From contig OZ023184.1 in the NCBI GenBank assembly GCA_963995505.1, positions 17,048,228 through 17,112,227 on the forward strand: a stretch of 64,000 bases of DNA, written 5' to 3'. Shown piece by piece: positions 33,463-46,585 of this stretch. The notes under the pieces were generated by a model. The model ran no database searches. It saw only the letters and a list, made by a program, of their open reading frames with translations, and was not told the DNA's origin. The position numbers were made by a program, and so were the translations under genes. The stretch is from Hypericum androsaemum (lineage: Eukaryota; Streptophyta; Magnoliopsida; Malpighiales; Hypericaceae). Numbering within the stretch: the first letter of the stretch is position 1; each line of letters opens with the position of its first letter.

Positions 33463-36362
33463 TGTCACGACCCGAACTCAGGTCGGTGACCGACACTAGA
33501 CTTCAACTCATGTTATTCACAAAATAAATCTAGCCAGCCTCTAACGTATTCAAATTTATAATCATAAGTATTTAAACATAAAATTAAAACCTAATGATCT
33601 TTAGTTTCATATTCCAAGTTTATAAAATATAAGCCAAGCTTTTTCCTTTTAATACATACTCCCAAGATCAAAACAAATCCTGTGATTACGGAACGTCTAA
33701 ATCAATGAGAAAAATACAAACAGAAGAACTCCAGACAAGTCCCGGAGAATAAAGCAGACTTATACAATCAGAGTATATCTCCGAACCAATACAACTCGTA
33801 TTCGAGCTCCTGCAAAATTGGTGAGAGGGGGGAATGAGTGTTTTGGACCACTTAGTAAACAAATAAAATATGCATCGCAATTTATTTAGCTATTCAATGC
33901 GCAAACATACCTAAAACATGCATATAACTAACATGGCAAATAAATTATGCGGAAATGTACATTGTTCAAAAGTCATACTTACCAGATGACCAAATATAGC
34001 ATATAATCACAAAGTCGCAGAAACATGAGCAAATTACGCAATTTGACACATGACACGTAATTCTAATATCATATAGTAGAACTGACGAAAATTCGGCAAG
34101 ATCTATATAGTGTCACTCCAACCCCGACACGAGGATACCATATCTCAAAGGCACCATCATCAACCAACCTCCTCGGCCAAATAGTTCTGCCCTCCGGAAG
34201 GCAACCATATCATATCAGACCAACCTCATCGGCCAAATAGTTTAGCCCGCCGTAGGCAACCATATCATATCAGACCAACCTCATCGGCCAAATAGTTTAG
34301 CCCGCCGTAGGCAACCATATCATATCAGACCAACCTCATCGGCCAAATAGTTCTGCCCGCCGTAGGCAACATATCATATCAGACCAATCTCATCGGCCAA
34401 ATAGTTCTGTCCGCCGTAGGCAACCAAATCATATCAGACCAACCTCATCGGCCAAATAGTTCTGCCCGCCATAGGCAACCATATCATATCAGACAAACCT
34501 CATCGGCCAAATAGTTTTGCCCGCCGTAAGCAACATATCATATCAGACCAACTTTATCGGCCAAATAGTTCTGCCCGCCGTAGGCAACCATATCATATAG
34601 CGAAGCTATCAATGTAATATAGTTATTCGTATCACACAAATTCATAGGTCCAATGAACAAACCAACATCTCCAGTGCCCACTCGAGGCCAAATTAAACAA
34701 ACACTTACAAATCATAATGTCACATCATAATGCTCATATGTAAAATGTACAATATGCACTAACAATACCATATTCAAATCATAACAAATAAATAGAGTGC
34801 GTCAAAGAAAGCACGAGTCACATATTATTTGTTTACCGATTTCGGCTCGACAACCATCAGAATTGGCAGTCCTCTTTTTAATATACAAATTCCTTCATTT
34901 GGAATTGAACTTGTTTGAGATCGATACCCACTCAATCTTTTCCAAATATCCTTAAATATTTTTCAAGACCTGTAATATTCAAATGGCTCCAAAAATTCAA
35001 TCGAACCATAAATTACTACAAATAATTACCAATTTCTCAATCCAATATTCTAAATCCTTCGGTTCTTTCATTCTTTCTAATTTGTAGCATATTTAAAGTT
35101 TTCGTCTAAACAGATCGAACCCCAAAATTTCACCTTCAACCTAATTGACCTCCTCTGATTTACAATCCTTGTATAATTACCAATTTCTTAGTCCATTACT
35201 CTAGATCACTCCAATCTTTTTATTTCTGTTTCTCATAGTCCTATTAATACCAAGCCCAATATTTATTAAATCCTCTTCTAAATTAAATAATTTCTTCAAA
35301 TGTATTATTTTTATCTATCATTATTGTAACATCTAACCATACTGATCATGAAACCACTACCAAATCTATATCCATCTAGTTTACTAAGTCTTAGTTGCCT
35401 TGTTATTCAAGTGTCCTCGAATAACTTCTTTTAATCCTTTTGATTCTTTTTCTTTTAGTTTCCTTCTATACTCTCATTCATTCATGTCATGTATATTTGA
35501 AAAGATCTTAATTCTCCTCATTCTCGGCACTACGTAAACAAATTCATGGTCATGAAATTCTCAAGTCAAATTGTTACAAAATTCAGCTTTTCCATCTATA
35601 TTTCTTTACTAATTTACCAATTTCATAAGTAGATATTAATTATATACTAATAATTTATACGAAACTATTTAAAATTTACTTACCATATTAAATTTTTTTT
35701 GGTACTATCTTTGTCTTGTCAAACCCCCTTCTTTTGTTTTCCTTTCCCTTTGGTTCAGTCCTTTCTAATTTTTATTTTCGGTGCAATTTCTGGTGGACCT
35801 CTAGCTTCCACTTTCTTGTTCAATTTTATAGATCGAAAATTTTGCCTAAATTACTCACTGAAGTGCCACGTTCTAGTTTTCTTTTTCCTCTTCTTTTACC
35901 ACTGCCACATTTTACTTTTCATTCCTTTTTGTCAGATTTATCTAGATCCATTTACCCCTTCAATTGAGGATAAGAGTAACGGTTCTAATTTTATAATATT
36001 TTATTCTTGTTTTGGTGGCAATTGTTCAATTCTGCCACGGTTATTTTTTAAGTTATCCTATTTTATTTTAGCATTCCTTATCTACTAAAAATGGTTAGAA
36101 ACTTATAGAATTCAGATTTTTCCTTACTGCTAATTAAATTGCTTACTCGTGTAAATTTATCAATCGATCAATATTTCTTATACATCGGGTTATCGAATTG
36201 ACCATAGTCATCAATCGGTCTAATTAAATTAAATCTTAGAATATCTCAATCACTAATTAGCATTAATATTTTTCGACATAGTAGTATATTTTTATCTTAT
36301 GAAATAATCTAGCATACTTGATTAAATCTAATTAAGTTTAACTAAAATAGTCGGGTATTACA
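33463..36362 (-). repeat. Giant-LTR element 1, 5' LTR (2900 bp)
   Basis: Starts TGTCACGACCCG on +, directly beside the primer site. It contains eight 55-bp units (34168-34600) and the short frame at 33686-33880. Confidence 0.93.
34168..34600. repeat. 55-bp tandem repeat, 8 units
   Basis: Same unit as at 27683, with different substitutions in several copies (for example TTTAGCCCGCC in units 2 and 3). Confidence 0.93.
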
Positions 36363-37103
36363 TGAAGTGCTTATTAAGTATGTTTTATCTTCCATCCCTT
36401 GCTTTACTATGCATTGTTTGTTATTCCCCAAGACCTTTTGTGAGAAACTAAATAGCCTTTTGGTAAAATTTTGGTGGTCGGGGGATGTGGAGGTTAGGAA
36501 AATTCACTGGGTTAGTTGGAACAATCTTACTAGTTCTAAAATGAAAGGGGGTTTAGGCTTTAGGCTTTAGGGATTGTATTTCCACATTGCTGATTTCTTT
36601 AATGTTACTAAAGGTAGCAGACCATCATGGATTTAGTCAAATTATCTTGGAAGGTAGGAAAGCATTGGTTGATGGGTTGATCTCAAGAATTAGTAATAGT
36701 TTTAACTCTGTAATTTGGAGGGATCCGTGGGTTCCCTCTCTCTCGAATGCTAAAATTACTTCTTCTGCCCTTCGAACTTTGAGATGCGTAAAGTTGCTGA
36801 CCTTATTTGCTTTCAAATGGGTGGTTGGAAGTGGGATTTGCTATCCTCTTTATTTTCTAATTCTGAAAAATTGGCCATTTCGAAGATTAGAGTTGGAACT
36901 ATTGAAACCCCTTACCTTTGTCTCTTGGAGTCATGCTCGTCTCCTAGTTGACAAAGTCGGCTTAGGGCTGACCTGGTTGGATTTGCAAAACGAAGCCCTT
37001 CTACTCAAGTGGATCTGGTAGTATCTTTCTGAACCTAATGCTCGTTGGGTACGAGTGATTAATGGCATTCATGGTGGATCTTATCTTAGCTCTGCCTCGA
37101 TGC
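36363..37103 (+). pseudogene. LINE continuation: reverse transcriptase end and downstream region
   Basis: After the five-base target duplication the LINE frame resumes: LIKYVLSSIPCFTMHCLLFP, NSLLVKFWWSG, then KIHWVSWNNLTSSKMKGGLGF near 36500-36560. SVIWRDPWVPSLSNA follows near 36710. From about 36945 a second block reads GLTWLDLQNEALLLKWIW and ARWVRVINGIHGG. This resembles the same functional stretch of a different LINE type (LxNEALLxKWxW, RVIxGIHG), so the region looks like two LINE fragments joined. It is cut at 37103 by giant-LTR element 2. Confidence 0.7.
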
Positions 37104-39931
37104 TGTAATACCTGGCCATATGAGTTAAACTCAATTGGATAAAATTAAGTATGCTAAGTCATTTGATAAAATATTGTAATACTATGTTGCAAAATAGCAC
37201 TGCAAATTGGTCATTGAAAAAATTCTAAGAATGTGAGTTAGATATAGTTTGGACCAGTTAATTATTTAAGTTAACAATAAATAAGTAAATATTAAATTTA
37301 CTTTTAAATCCAATGATTAGCCATATTTTGTTCGTTAAATGAAACAAAGTATATTTAGCTGTCCAGTGACAAGATTTTTAAATAGAAGGGAGACAGATTA
37401 AGAGCTAGTTGAATTTTAGCTTGTAGAGTTGGATAAAGAATAAGAAATATAGTATGGTAAAAACGTGGCAACTCCTTGAAACGCCACTAAACCATAATTC
37501 TCTTTAAAATATAAGAGAACGTGGGTTAACTAGAACTTCACGTAAGTTCCATTTCAACCAAAGCTATCCAGAGAAATAGAAAGGGAACTAGTGAAGGAAT
37601 AAAACAGAAAATAAAGAAGAAGATAAGCAAACCAATATAGAAAAAAAAATAAAGCAACATGGATGCCTTAGAAAAGGGTCTCACATGACTAAGCAAACTT
37701 TAGAGGCGGTGAAAACTTTTAGCGAGCAAATACTAATTGCTCAGTTCCATCAATTAATCGAAACATGGGCCAAAATAAGAAAAAAAGAAAAAGAAGAAGC
37801 AACGAAAGAAAAGGACTAAATTAGAAGACGAGATGCAACTTAAGAGGAGAGAAGTTGAAAGTGGAACATAAATTCATTCTTGGTAAGCTCATGTCTGTTA
37901 GTTTATGTTTAACGTAAAGTTTTGCATGATAAAATTATTGGGAGGATGGGATTGAATCGAGAACTTTATGAGATTTAGAATTATAAAATACAATTGGTAA
38001 AGATGGAACTTGTTTTGAATTGAAACTAAATTTTTAACGAAACTAAAAAGGAAGGAAAAGAGAAACAGAAGAGGCTAGCAAGTAAACAGAACGAATGTAA
38101 AATCAAAATCAGCTTGGTTATTTATTTATGAGATTAAAAGTTAAGTAGGAATGATGACCTTGTGTTACGATTTAAATTACAAGTACTTAGTAAACATGGT
38201 TATGTTCTATTGATTAAGAGAATTAGTACAATTTAAGACCTTATATAATTCTAGTTTCAACCGAAGCAAAGCCAATTGGAAACCTACGAAATTATTGACC
38301 GAGGTAAGCACTTTTAGTGAGAAATTTGTTTCTTAGAAAAAAAATAATTGGTTCTTATTCTGATTATGAAGTTTATTAGATAGCTAACAATAACCTACTT
38401 CGAATAAAATATTTTGTGGGTAAATTGGGAAACTAGATAATTTATAATTTAATTAGATTAGAAAATTGGTGTTGATTTTAAACAAGTTGAATTTGAATCG
38501 TGTACATGTTGTTGTACTTTGGAAGCGAGCAACACATTTGTGGAGGATCGGCTTAAGAAGAGACAACTACATATTGAAAGGAACTAACTTGCCAAACAGT
38601 TTGGAGAATGTTAAACGGTAAAAAATAATATGTGACTCGTGCTTTCTTTGGTGCAATCTATTTATTTGTTATGATTTGAATATGGTATTGTTAGTGCATA
38701 TTGTGCATTTTTCATATGAGCATTATGATGTGACATTATGATTTGTAAGTATTTGTTTAATTTGGCCTCGAGTGGGCACTGGAGATGTTGGTTTGTTCAT
38801 TGGACCTATTTGATTCGTTTGGAGACTATAAATTTGTGTGATATGAATAACTATATAATATAGATAGCTTCGTTATATGATATGGTTGCCTACGGCGGGC
38901 AGAACTATTTGGCCGATGAGATTGGTCTGATATGATATGGTTGCCTACGGTGGGCAAAACTATTTGGCCGATGAGGTTGGTTCGATATGATATGGTTGCC
39001 TACGGCGGGCAGAACTATTTGGCCGATGAGGTTGGTCTGATATGATATGGTTGCCTACGACGGACAGAACTATTTGGCCGATGAGATTGGTCTGATATGA
39101 TACGGTTGCCTACGGCGGGCAGAACTATTTGGTCGATGAGATTGGTCTGATATGATACGGTTGCCTACGGCGGGCAGAACTATTTGGCCGATGAGGTTGG
39201 TCTGATATGATATGGTTGGCTACGGCGGGCAGAACTATTTGACCGAGGAGGTTGGTTGTTGATGGTGCCCTTGAGATATGGTATCCTCGTGTCGGAGTTA
39301 GAGTGACACTATCTAGATCTTGCCGAATGTTCGTCAGTTCTGCTATATGATATTGTATAGTTTACTCATGTTTCTGCGACTTTGTGATTATATGCTATAT
39401 TTGGTCATCTGGTAAGTATGACTTTTGAACAATGTACATTTCCGCATAATTTATTTGCCATGTTAGTTATATGCATGTTTTAGGTATGTTTGTACATTGA
39501 GTAGCTAAATAAATTGCGATGGATATCTTATTTATTTACTGAGTGTTCCAAAACACTCATTCCCCCCTCTCACCAATTTTGCAGGAACTCGAATACGAGT
39601 TGTATTGGTTCAGAGATCTACTCTGATCGTATAAGTCTGCTTTATTCTCTAGGACTGGTCTAGAGGTCTCCAGTTTGTATTTTTTTCTTTGATCTAGAAG
39701 CTCCGTAGTCACAGGATTTGTTTTGATCTTGGGAGTATGTATTAAAAAGAAAAAACTTGGCTTATATTTTGTAAACTTGAAATATGAAATTAAAGATCAT
39801 TAGGTTTTAATTTTATGTTTAAATACTTATGATTATAAATTTGAATACGTTAGAGGCTGGCAAGATTTATTTTGTGAATAACATGAGTTGAAGTCTAGCA
39901 CCGGTCACCGACCTGAGTTCGAGTTGTGACA
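37104..39931 (+). repeat. Giant-LTR element 2, 5' LTR (2828 bp)
   Basis: TGTAATACCTGG to GAGTTGTGACA. Contains seven 55-bp units at 38875-39255. The 64-codon short frame conserved in other LTRs is lost here because the ATG region reads ATGGATATC. Confidence 0.93.
38875..39255. repeat. 55-bp tandem repeat, 7 units
   Basis: Same unit, opposite orientation to element 1. The last unit differs (TTTGACCGAGGAGG), as it does in the other LTRs, marking a fixed repeat edge. Confidence 0.93.
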
Positions 39932-42900
39932 GACTTGGTATCAGAGCTCTAGGTTAGAGCCTTGTTTGAATTATTGAGTGTCGAGTATCATAAGTTGTGC
40001 TACGGAGCATAGGATTCCTCATATCTTTGTGTCTCTTCTATCTGTGTCGTTTGCACATGCCTTAATCTTTTCTGTGTTAAGGAAGATATGTTTATGTTTG
40101 AACATGTTGGTGGGATAAATTGAAAAGTTGTTTGAGATGTTTATGTTTTAGATTCTTATGTGAGGAACTTATGTGATACATTGTTGATATGACAAGGCAT
40201 TTACTCTATATTTTGGTGAGAACTCGGGTCCTGTTTGTATATTTATTTCTTTGAAGAGCCCATTTGATTATATATATTTATATTTATGAAAATCATTCCT
40301 TGGGTGAGATTTTGATGTAGTCACTGTTCACCACTTTGTCCAAATCATCTAAACACCTTTATATGTTTGATTTCTTCCTACGTATATATTGGGCCATTGG
40401 TTAGAGTCTCACCGAATATTTGAGTTATGTCTTTGTGAACTCTTCTATGTTTGTTTATCTATGCATTGAGAATGTTCTTTTGAGTTTAAATATGTTTGAA
40501 AAGAGAAAGTTATGAACAACATTATGTGGAAGAAGAATATATGAGAAACTAATTCTTAAGTGTGCTCTGAAATATAAAATATACATTGAGAAAGTGGTCC
40601 GAAATTTATTATGAATAGAATTATGGGATTGTGATATATGAATTAAATTACAATTAAGTTATTGCTTTTACAACTTTGAATACTTTGAGGAAGTTATGAT
40701 TGAATATGCATTTTGGTTTGAATTTTGGCTATGAATTTTGGCAAAGAGAATTTTTAATAAGATAAATTGCTCTAGGAGAATGTAGTCCAACAATATAAAG
40801 TATAAATGGTCAATAATTTTGACGAAACTACAAAATATATCTATTGGTTCGACAAAAGATTTCAGAGGCTAGATAGAAGTCTTCTGAATTTGAGTAAAAT
40901 TTTTCTGTTTAATCAGATAATGATCTGATGCATATAAAGTAAGTTTTGAAGAATGTGAGATAGAGTTATAACATAAAACTTTGATAATCTACAAATCATG
41001 TAGCTTATAGCTACAATAAGCACACCAATATTGAGATAATGTTATGCAAGCTCTATAAAAGAGTGAGAAGTAAATGTTATTTGTACAAGAGAAATTTGAG
41101 ATAAATAATCAATAAGACAATGACTCAGAGAGATACAAAAGAAAAGATTTGAGTAGTAAGGTTGAATCTGAGACAACTTAAAGTTGACAAAGAAAATACA
41201 ATAAAGAAAATTTATCTCAAAATTAGAGGATAAAAAAATATGAGAATCAGAATACACATGGTGTGTATACTTTAGAACCTATGTTGGAAATGTGCAATAT
41301 TTTGGAATATGAAGTGACAAAATATGAGCGACTTAATAGTCACAATGTTGTATTAGTATGAAGACAAGCTAAAATAAAATTTTGGTTCAAACTTCAGAAA
41401 ATGCCAGGGAGATGAAAATTTGTATGTGTTTTGATGGAAGTATTTGTAGATATTACTCCATCAAGTAAATTCTTAAGAATTTATATGGTTAACAAAAATA
41501 TGTTGAATATCTACGAAATACTAAGATAAATATCTTAAGGACTAAAGAATTAAAGTGTCAACTTTAGCACGAGATATGATAGGGTCATTGAAGTATGTTA
41601 GTAATTTTTGAAGATAAAAGATTAAAAAGAGATGGTCAAGAGAATAAGAAAGAAGTGCATTTATGAAGATTATATTTATGTGGAGATTTGAAGCTTTGAT
41701 CAGCAGTTTAGTGTAACTCATAAGATATAATTTGAATAAGTGAAAAAAAAATATAGATTATGGAAAATTAAAAACGACAATAAGATTTAACCTGAAGAAT
41801 AAATTTGGGAGAAGTTTTGGTGGATGATGAACCAGTTTGTATTGGGAAGCAAGATTGGGCAGTATGATGTCTTTGCAATGGGAAAAGTATTAATGCTTAT
41901 GCCATCATGACGTATGATTGCTCTTCATGTGAAAGAGTCAAACAAACTTAATAAACAAAGATTCAGGTTAGTAAATTTTTTAACATAGTTTGTCAAATTG
42001 TAAGATGAATGACATAAGGTCATGGTGATAATGGAAGAGGACATAGTCCCCACAAACTTTGGAACTTTGTAAATGCGCTACGAGGTAGCTATATATTAAT
42101 TAGTTCATCAATATGATGAAAGTTGTTATAAGGATTTTGATCTGAGTGCTCAAATCTATTATAAACAAGTTTAGGAATTTATTGAAATATTTGGTGTACA
42201 TGACAATGAAGAAGAGCGCAAGAAGATATTATAATTAACACAATGAATGCCATAGAATTATAGTTATATTTGAAGTTAATCCCAGTTGGAGTGGTGGTGG
42301 TAATGAAAGACATTGTTGGGAGCTTGATATCTATAATGAGGTGTTCATAGATTTGAATGATTGGAAGGTTATGATAAATTTTAGTTTTGGAGGTGATGAA
42401 GTGATATGGTTAGTTGTTGAAGCGGTTTGTTTTTCAACAATCTAATAGATACTTACAACTGTAAGAACCAAAAGGGTTTTGGTTGTGTCATGGTGACGAA
42501 GCCATTGAGGATTAAAATAGTCAAACATGTGTACGATTTTGGTATGTTTGGCTGATTGAATGGATTGGTAAAACTAATAAACATGTGGTCTAGAGATGAT
42601 CTAAATAAGGATTCAATAGAACTACCAAATGTATGGAAAAAAAGAGAATTAAGAGAAATTTAAGTACAACAAAATATTTGAGATATATGGAGATAACCAG
42701 GATAAAGAATTTTACACATAAGTAAGTCTTGGTCAAAGAAAAATAATGGAAAGAGATAATAGACGTTTTGACTAACTTCATGGTAATATCGGAAAGTATT
42801 AGATTTGGAATTATGCAAAAATAGAAATGTATATGACATGAAATTAAAAATAATAAGTTTGGAATTTTTGAAGTTATGTGTAAGAATTTGATGGGATTAT

Positions 42901-43610
42901 CTGTGTTCGTGAATTAACTAGTATGATCGAGACATAAGATCAATGTGCCCTTTTATAGTTAAGGTTAAGGTATTGGATTAAAAATTCAGGAAATTTGTCA
43001 AGTAATTAGTGGAACTAGAAAAATGATCGTATAATAAATAATTAGTTAAAACTTAGATCGAAGGGATTACTTCGGTTTTATATACTTTGAAAACTACAAA
43101 AAAAGACTAATGTTGTTTATAAGGTTAAGAGATGGAAGAAAATACAGTTTAATGTGAGAACACACATTGGCTCAAAATCTCACCTGTGAAAAGGACAATA
43201 AGTTTTGGAAGAAGATGTATCCTAGATATATTGACTAATTTGAGAATTTGAGAAAAATGAGCTAAATGCATGTTGGATTTGCCATAACAATGGTGACATT
43301 GTCACGTGAAAATCACATCTAGTTATCAGATGAATTTATATGATCTTGCTGTTGCTCATATTTTGAAACCACAAATAGTTACGATTAGTTAAACTTGGTA
43401 TATCAGAAGTGCCAAAGATAATTTTGGTATAAGAAATTTTGAAAGCTTTGAAATAGGGAGTTTCGAATTTATAAAGTAAAGTAGGAACACAATACACAAA
43501 CTATAAAAATCTACGATAAGATATTAATAAAGTATTCATCTATTTGATGATCGGTAAGAAAACTTTGTCTAAGTAAATTCGGGGACCGAATTTTTATAAG
43601 GAGGGGAGAA
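39932..43610 (+). other. Interior of giant-LTR element 2, non-coding
   Basis: 3.68 kb, purine-rich on +. I find no open frame of note. The final stretch before the polypurine tract (AATTCGGGGACCGAATTTTT) resembles decayed Ty3/gypsy 3' coding ends. Confidence 0.75.
39936..39947 (+). other. Primer-binding site of giant-LTR element 2
   Basis: TGGTATCAGAGC, complementary to the initiator Met-tRNA 3' end, four bases after the LTR. The following leader has CTACGGAGCATAGGATTCCT, shared with the gypsy element at 60177. Confidence 0.92.
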
Positions 43611-46585
43611 TGTAATACCTGGCCATATGAGTTAAACTCAATTGGATAAAATTAAGTATGCTAAGTCATTTGATAAAATATTGTAATACTATGTTGCAAA
43701 ATAGCACTGCAAATTGGTCATTGGAAAAATTCTAAGAATGTGAGTTAGATATAGTTTGGACCAGTTAATTATTTAAGTTAACAATAAATAAGTAAATATT
43801 AAATTTACTTTTCAATCCAATGATTAGCCATATTTTGTTCGTTAAATGAAACAAAGTATATTTAGCTGTCCAGTGACAAAATTTTCAAATAGAAGGGAGA
43901 CAGATTAAGAGCTAGTTAAATTTTAGCTTGTAGAGTTGGATAAAGAATAAGAAATATAGTATGGTAAAAACGTGGCAACTCCTTGAAACGCCACTAAAAC
44001 ATAATTCTCTTTAAAATATAAGAGAACTTGGTTTAACTAGAACTTCACGTAAGTTCCATTTTAACCAAAGCTATCCAGAGAAATAGAAAGGGAGCTAGTG
44101 AAGGAATAAAACAGAAAAAGATAAATCAGAAAATAAAGAAGAAGATAAGTAAACCAATATAGAAAAAAAAAGCAACGTGGATGCCTTAGAAAAGGGTCTC
44201 ACATGACTAAGCAAACTTTAGAGGCGGTGAAAACTTTTAGCGAGCAAATACTAATTGCTCAATTCCATCAATTAATCGAAACATGGGCCAAAATAAGAAA
44301 AAAAGAAAAAGAAGAAGCAACGAAAGAAAAGGACTAAATTAGAAGACGAGATGCAACTTAAGAGGAGAGAAGTTGAAAGTGGAACAGAAATTCATTCTTG
44401 GTAAGCTCATGTCGGTTAGTTTATGTTTAACGTAAAGTTTTGCATGATAAAATTATTGGGAGGATGGGATTGAATCGAGAACTTTAAGAGAGTTAGAATT
44501 ATAAAATACAATTGGTAAAGATGGAACTTGTTTTGAATTGAAACTAAATTTTTAACGAAACTAAAAAGGAAGGAAAAGAGAAACAGAAGAGGCTAGCAAG
44601 TAAACAGAACGAATGTAAAATCAAAACCAGCTTGGTTATTTAATTATGAGATTAAAAGTTAAGTAGGAATGATGACCTTGTGTTACGATTTAAATTACAA
44701 GTACTTAGTAAACATGGTTATGTTCTATTGGTTAAGAGAATTAGTGCAATTTAAGACCTTATATAATTCTAGTTTCAACCGAAGCAATGCCAATTGGAAA
44801 CCTAAGAAATTATTGACCGAGGTAAGCACTTTTAGTGAGAAATTTGTTTCTTAGAAAAAAAAAATTGGTTCTTATTCTGATTATGAAGATTTATTAGATA
44901 GCTAACAATAACCTACTTCGAATAAAATATTTTATGGGTAAATTGGGAAACTAGATAATTTACAATTTAATTAGATTAGAAAATTGGTGTTGATTTGAGA
45001 CAAGTTGAATTTGAATCGTGTACATGTTGTTGTACTTTGTAAGCGAGCAACACATTTGTGGAGGATCAGATTAAGAAGAGAGAACTACATATTGAAAGGA
45101 ACTAACTTGCCAAACAGTTTGGAGAATGTTAAACGATAAACAAATAATATGTGACTCGTGCTTTCTTTGGCGCACTCTATTTATTTGTTATGATTTGAAT
45201 ATGGTATTGTTAGTGCATATTGTGCATTTTTCATATGAGCATTATGATGTGACATTATGATTTGTAAGTGTTTGTTTAATTTGGCCTCGAGTGGGCACTG
45301 GAGATGTTGGTTTGTTCAATGGACCTATTTGATTCGTTTGGAGCCTATGAATTTGTGTGATACGAATAACTATATAATATAGATAGCTTCGCTATATGAT
45401 ATAGTTGCCTACGGCGACCAGAACTATTTGGCCGATGAGATTGGTCTGATATGATATGGTTGCCTACGGCGGGCAGAACTATTTGGCCGCTGAGATTGGT
45501 CCGATATGATATGGTTGCCTACGGTGGGCAGAACTATTTGGCCGATGAGGTTGGTCCGATATGATATGGTTGCCTACGGTGGGTAGAACTACTTGGCCGA
45601 TGAGATTGGTTTGATATGATATGGTTGCCTACGGCGGGCAGAACTATTTGGCCGATGAGGTTGGTCTGATATGATATGGTTGCCTACGGCGGGCAGAACT
45701 ATTTGGCCGATGAGATTGGTCTGATATGATACGGTTGCCTACGGTGGGCAGAACTATTTGGCCGATGAGGTTGGTTTAATATGATACGGTTGCCTACGGC
45801 GGGCAGAACTATTTGGCCGATGAGGTTGGTCTGATATGACATGGTTGGTTACGGCGGGCAGAACTATTTGACCGAGGAGGTTGGTTGATGATGGTGCCCT
45901 TGAGATATGGTATCCTCGTGTCGGGGTTGGAGTGACACTATCTAGATCTTGCCGAATGTTCGTCAGTTCTGCTATATGATATTGGAATTATGTGTCATGT
46001 GTCAAATTGCATAGTTTACTCATGTTTCTGTGGCTTTTTGATTATATGCTATATTTGGTCATCTGGTAAGTATGACTTTTGAACAATGTACATTTCCGCA
46101 TAATTTATTTGCCATGTTAGTTATATGCATGTTTTATGTATGTTTGTACATTGAGTAGCTAAATAAATTGCGATGCATATCTTATTTATTTACTGAGTGT
46201 TCCAAAACACTCATTTCTCCCTCTCACCAGTTTTGCAGGAACTTGAATACGAGTTGTATTAGTTCGGAGATCTATTCTGATCGTATAAGTCTGCTTTATT
46301 CTCTAGGACTGGTCTTGAGGTCTCCAGTTTGTATTTTTCTCATTGATCTAGAAGCTCCATAGTCACAGGATTTGTTTTGATCTTGGGAGTATGTATTAAA
46401 AAGAAAAAGCTTGGCTTATATTTTGTGAACTTGAAATATGAAATTAAAGATCATTAGGTTTTAATTTTATGTTTAAATACTTATGATTATAAATTTGAAT
46501 ACGTTAGAGGTTTGCTAGATTTATTTTGTGAATAATATGAGTTGAAGTCTAGCGCCGATCACCGACCTAAGTTCGGGTCGTGACA
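43611..46585 (+). repeat. Giant-LTR element 2, 3' LTR (2975 bp)
   Basis: Begins TGTAATACCTGG right after the purine tract and ends GGGTCGTGACA. Has nine 55-bp units (45398-45885) and the intact short frame at 46168-46362. Confidence 0.93.
45398..45885. repeat. 55-bp tandem repeat, 9 units
   Basis: The highest copy number in the window; two units more than its partner LTR, so repeat number changed after or during insertion. Confidence 0.93.

Larger units (their letters stand above)
27078..36362 (-). mobile_element. Non-autonomous giant-LTR retroelement 1 (LARD-like), 9.3 kb
   Basis: The LTRs are 27078-29902 and 33463-36362, each TGTCACGACC...GGGTATTACA on +. The minus-strand primer site (GCTCTGATACCA on +) is at 33447-33458 and the purine tract (TTCTCCCCTCC on +) at 29903. 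Target duplication: AGAAG (27073-27077) against TGAAG (36363-36367), one mismatch. The LINE reading frame ASREV-LIKYVL is restored when the element is removed, which confirms the boundary. The 3.56 kb interior has no open frame worth reporting, so all proteins must come from elsewhere. Confidence 0.93.
37104..46585 (+). mobile_element. Non-autonomous giant-LTR retroelement 2 (LARD-like), 9.5 kb
   Basis: The LTRs are 37104-39931 and 43611-46585. The left begins TGTAATACCTGG and the right ends GGGTCGTGACA. The primer site TGGTATCAGAGC is at 39936-39947 and the purine tract AAGGAGGGGAGAA at 43598-43610. A perfect 5-bp target duplication GATGC lies at 37099-37103 and 46586-46590. The two LTRs differ at few positions over their first kilobase, apart from repeat number (7 against 9 units), so insertion is fairly recent. 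The interior carries no retrotransposon protein. Confidence 0.95.

Noticed and set aside
29248..36088. Hydrophobic 120- and 129-codon frames at 29248-29610 and 35699-36088 on the + strand
   Set aside because: They are antisense to the element, lie in T-rich LTR sequence, owe their similarity to being in two LTRs of the same element, and are not open in element 2. Best read as composition.
40000..43600. Hidden polyprotein in the interior of giant-LTR element 2
   Set aside because: I looked for protease, RT (FIDD/YVDD), RNase H and integrase motifs and found none; only the extreme 3' end resembles a decayed gypsy end.
27683..45885. Regular 55-bp repeats as a CRISPR-like array or satellite
   Set aside because: There are no unique spacers, the units are directly adjacent, they always sit at one place inside LTRs, and the genome is a plant.
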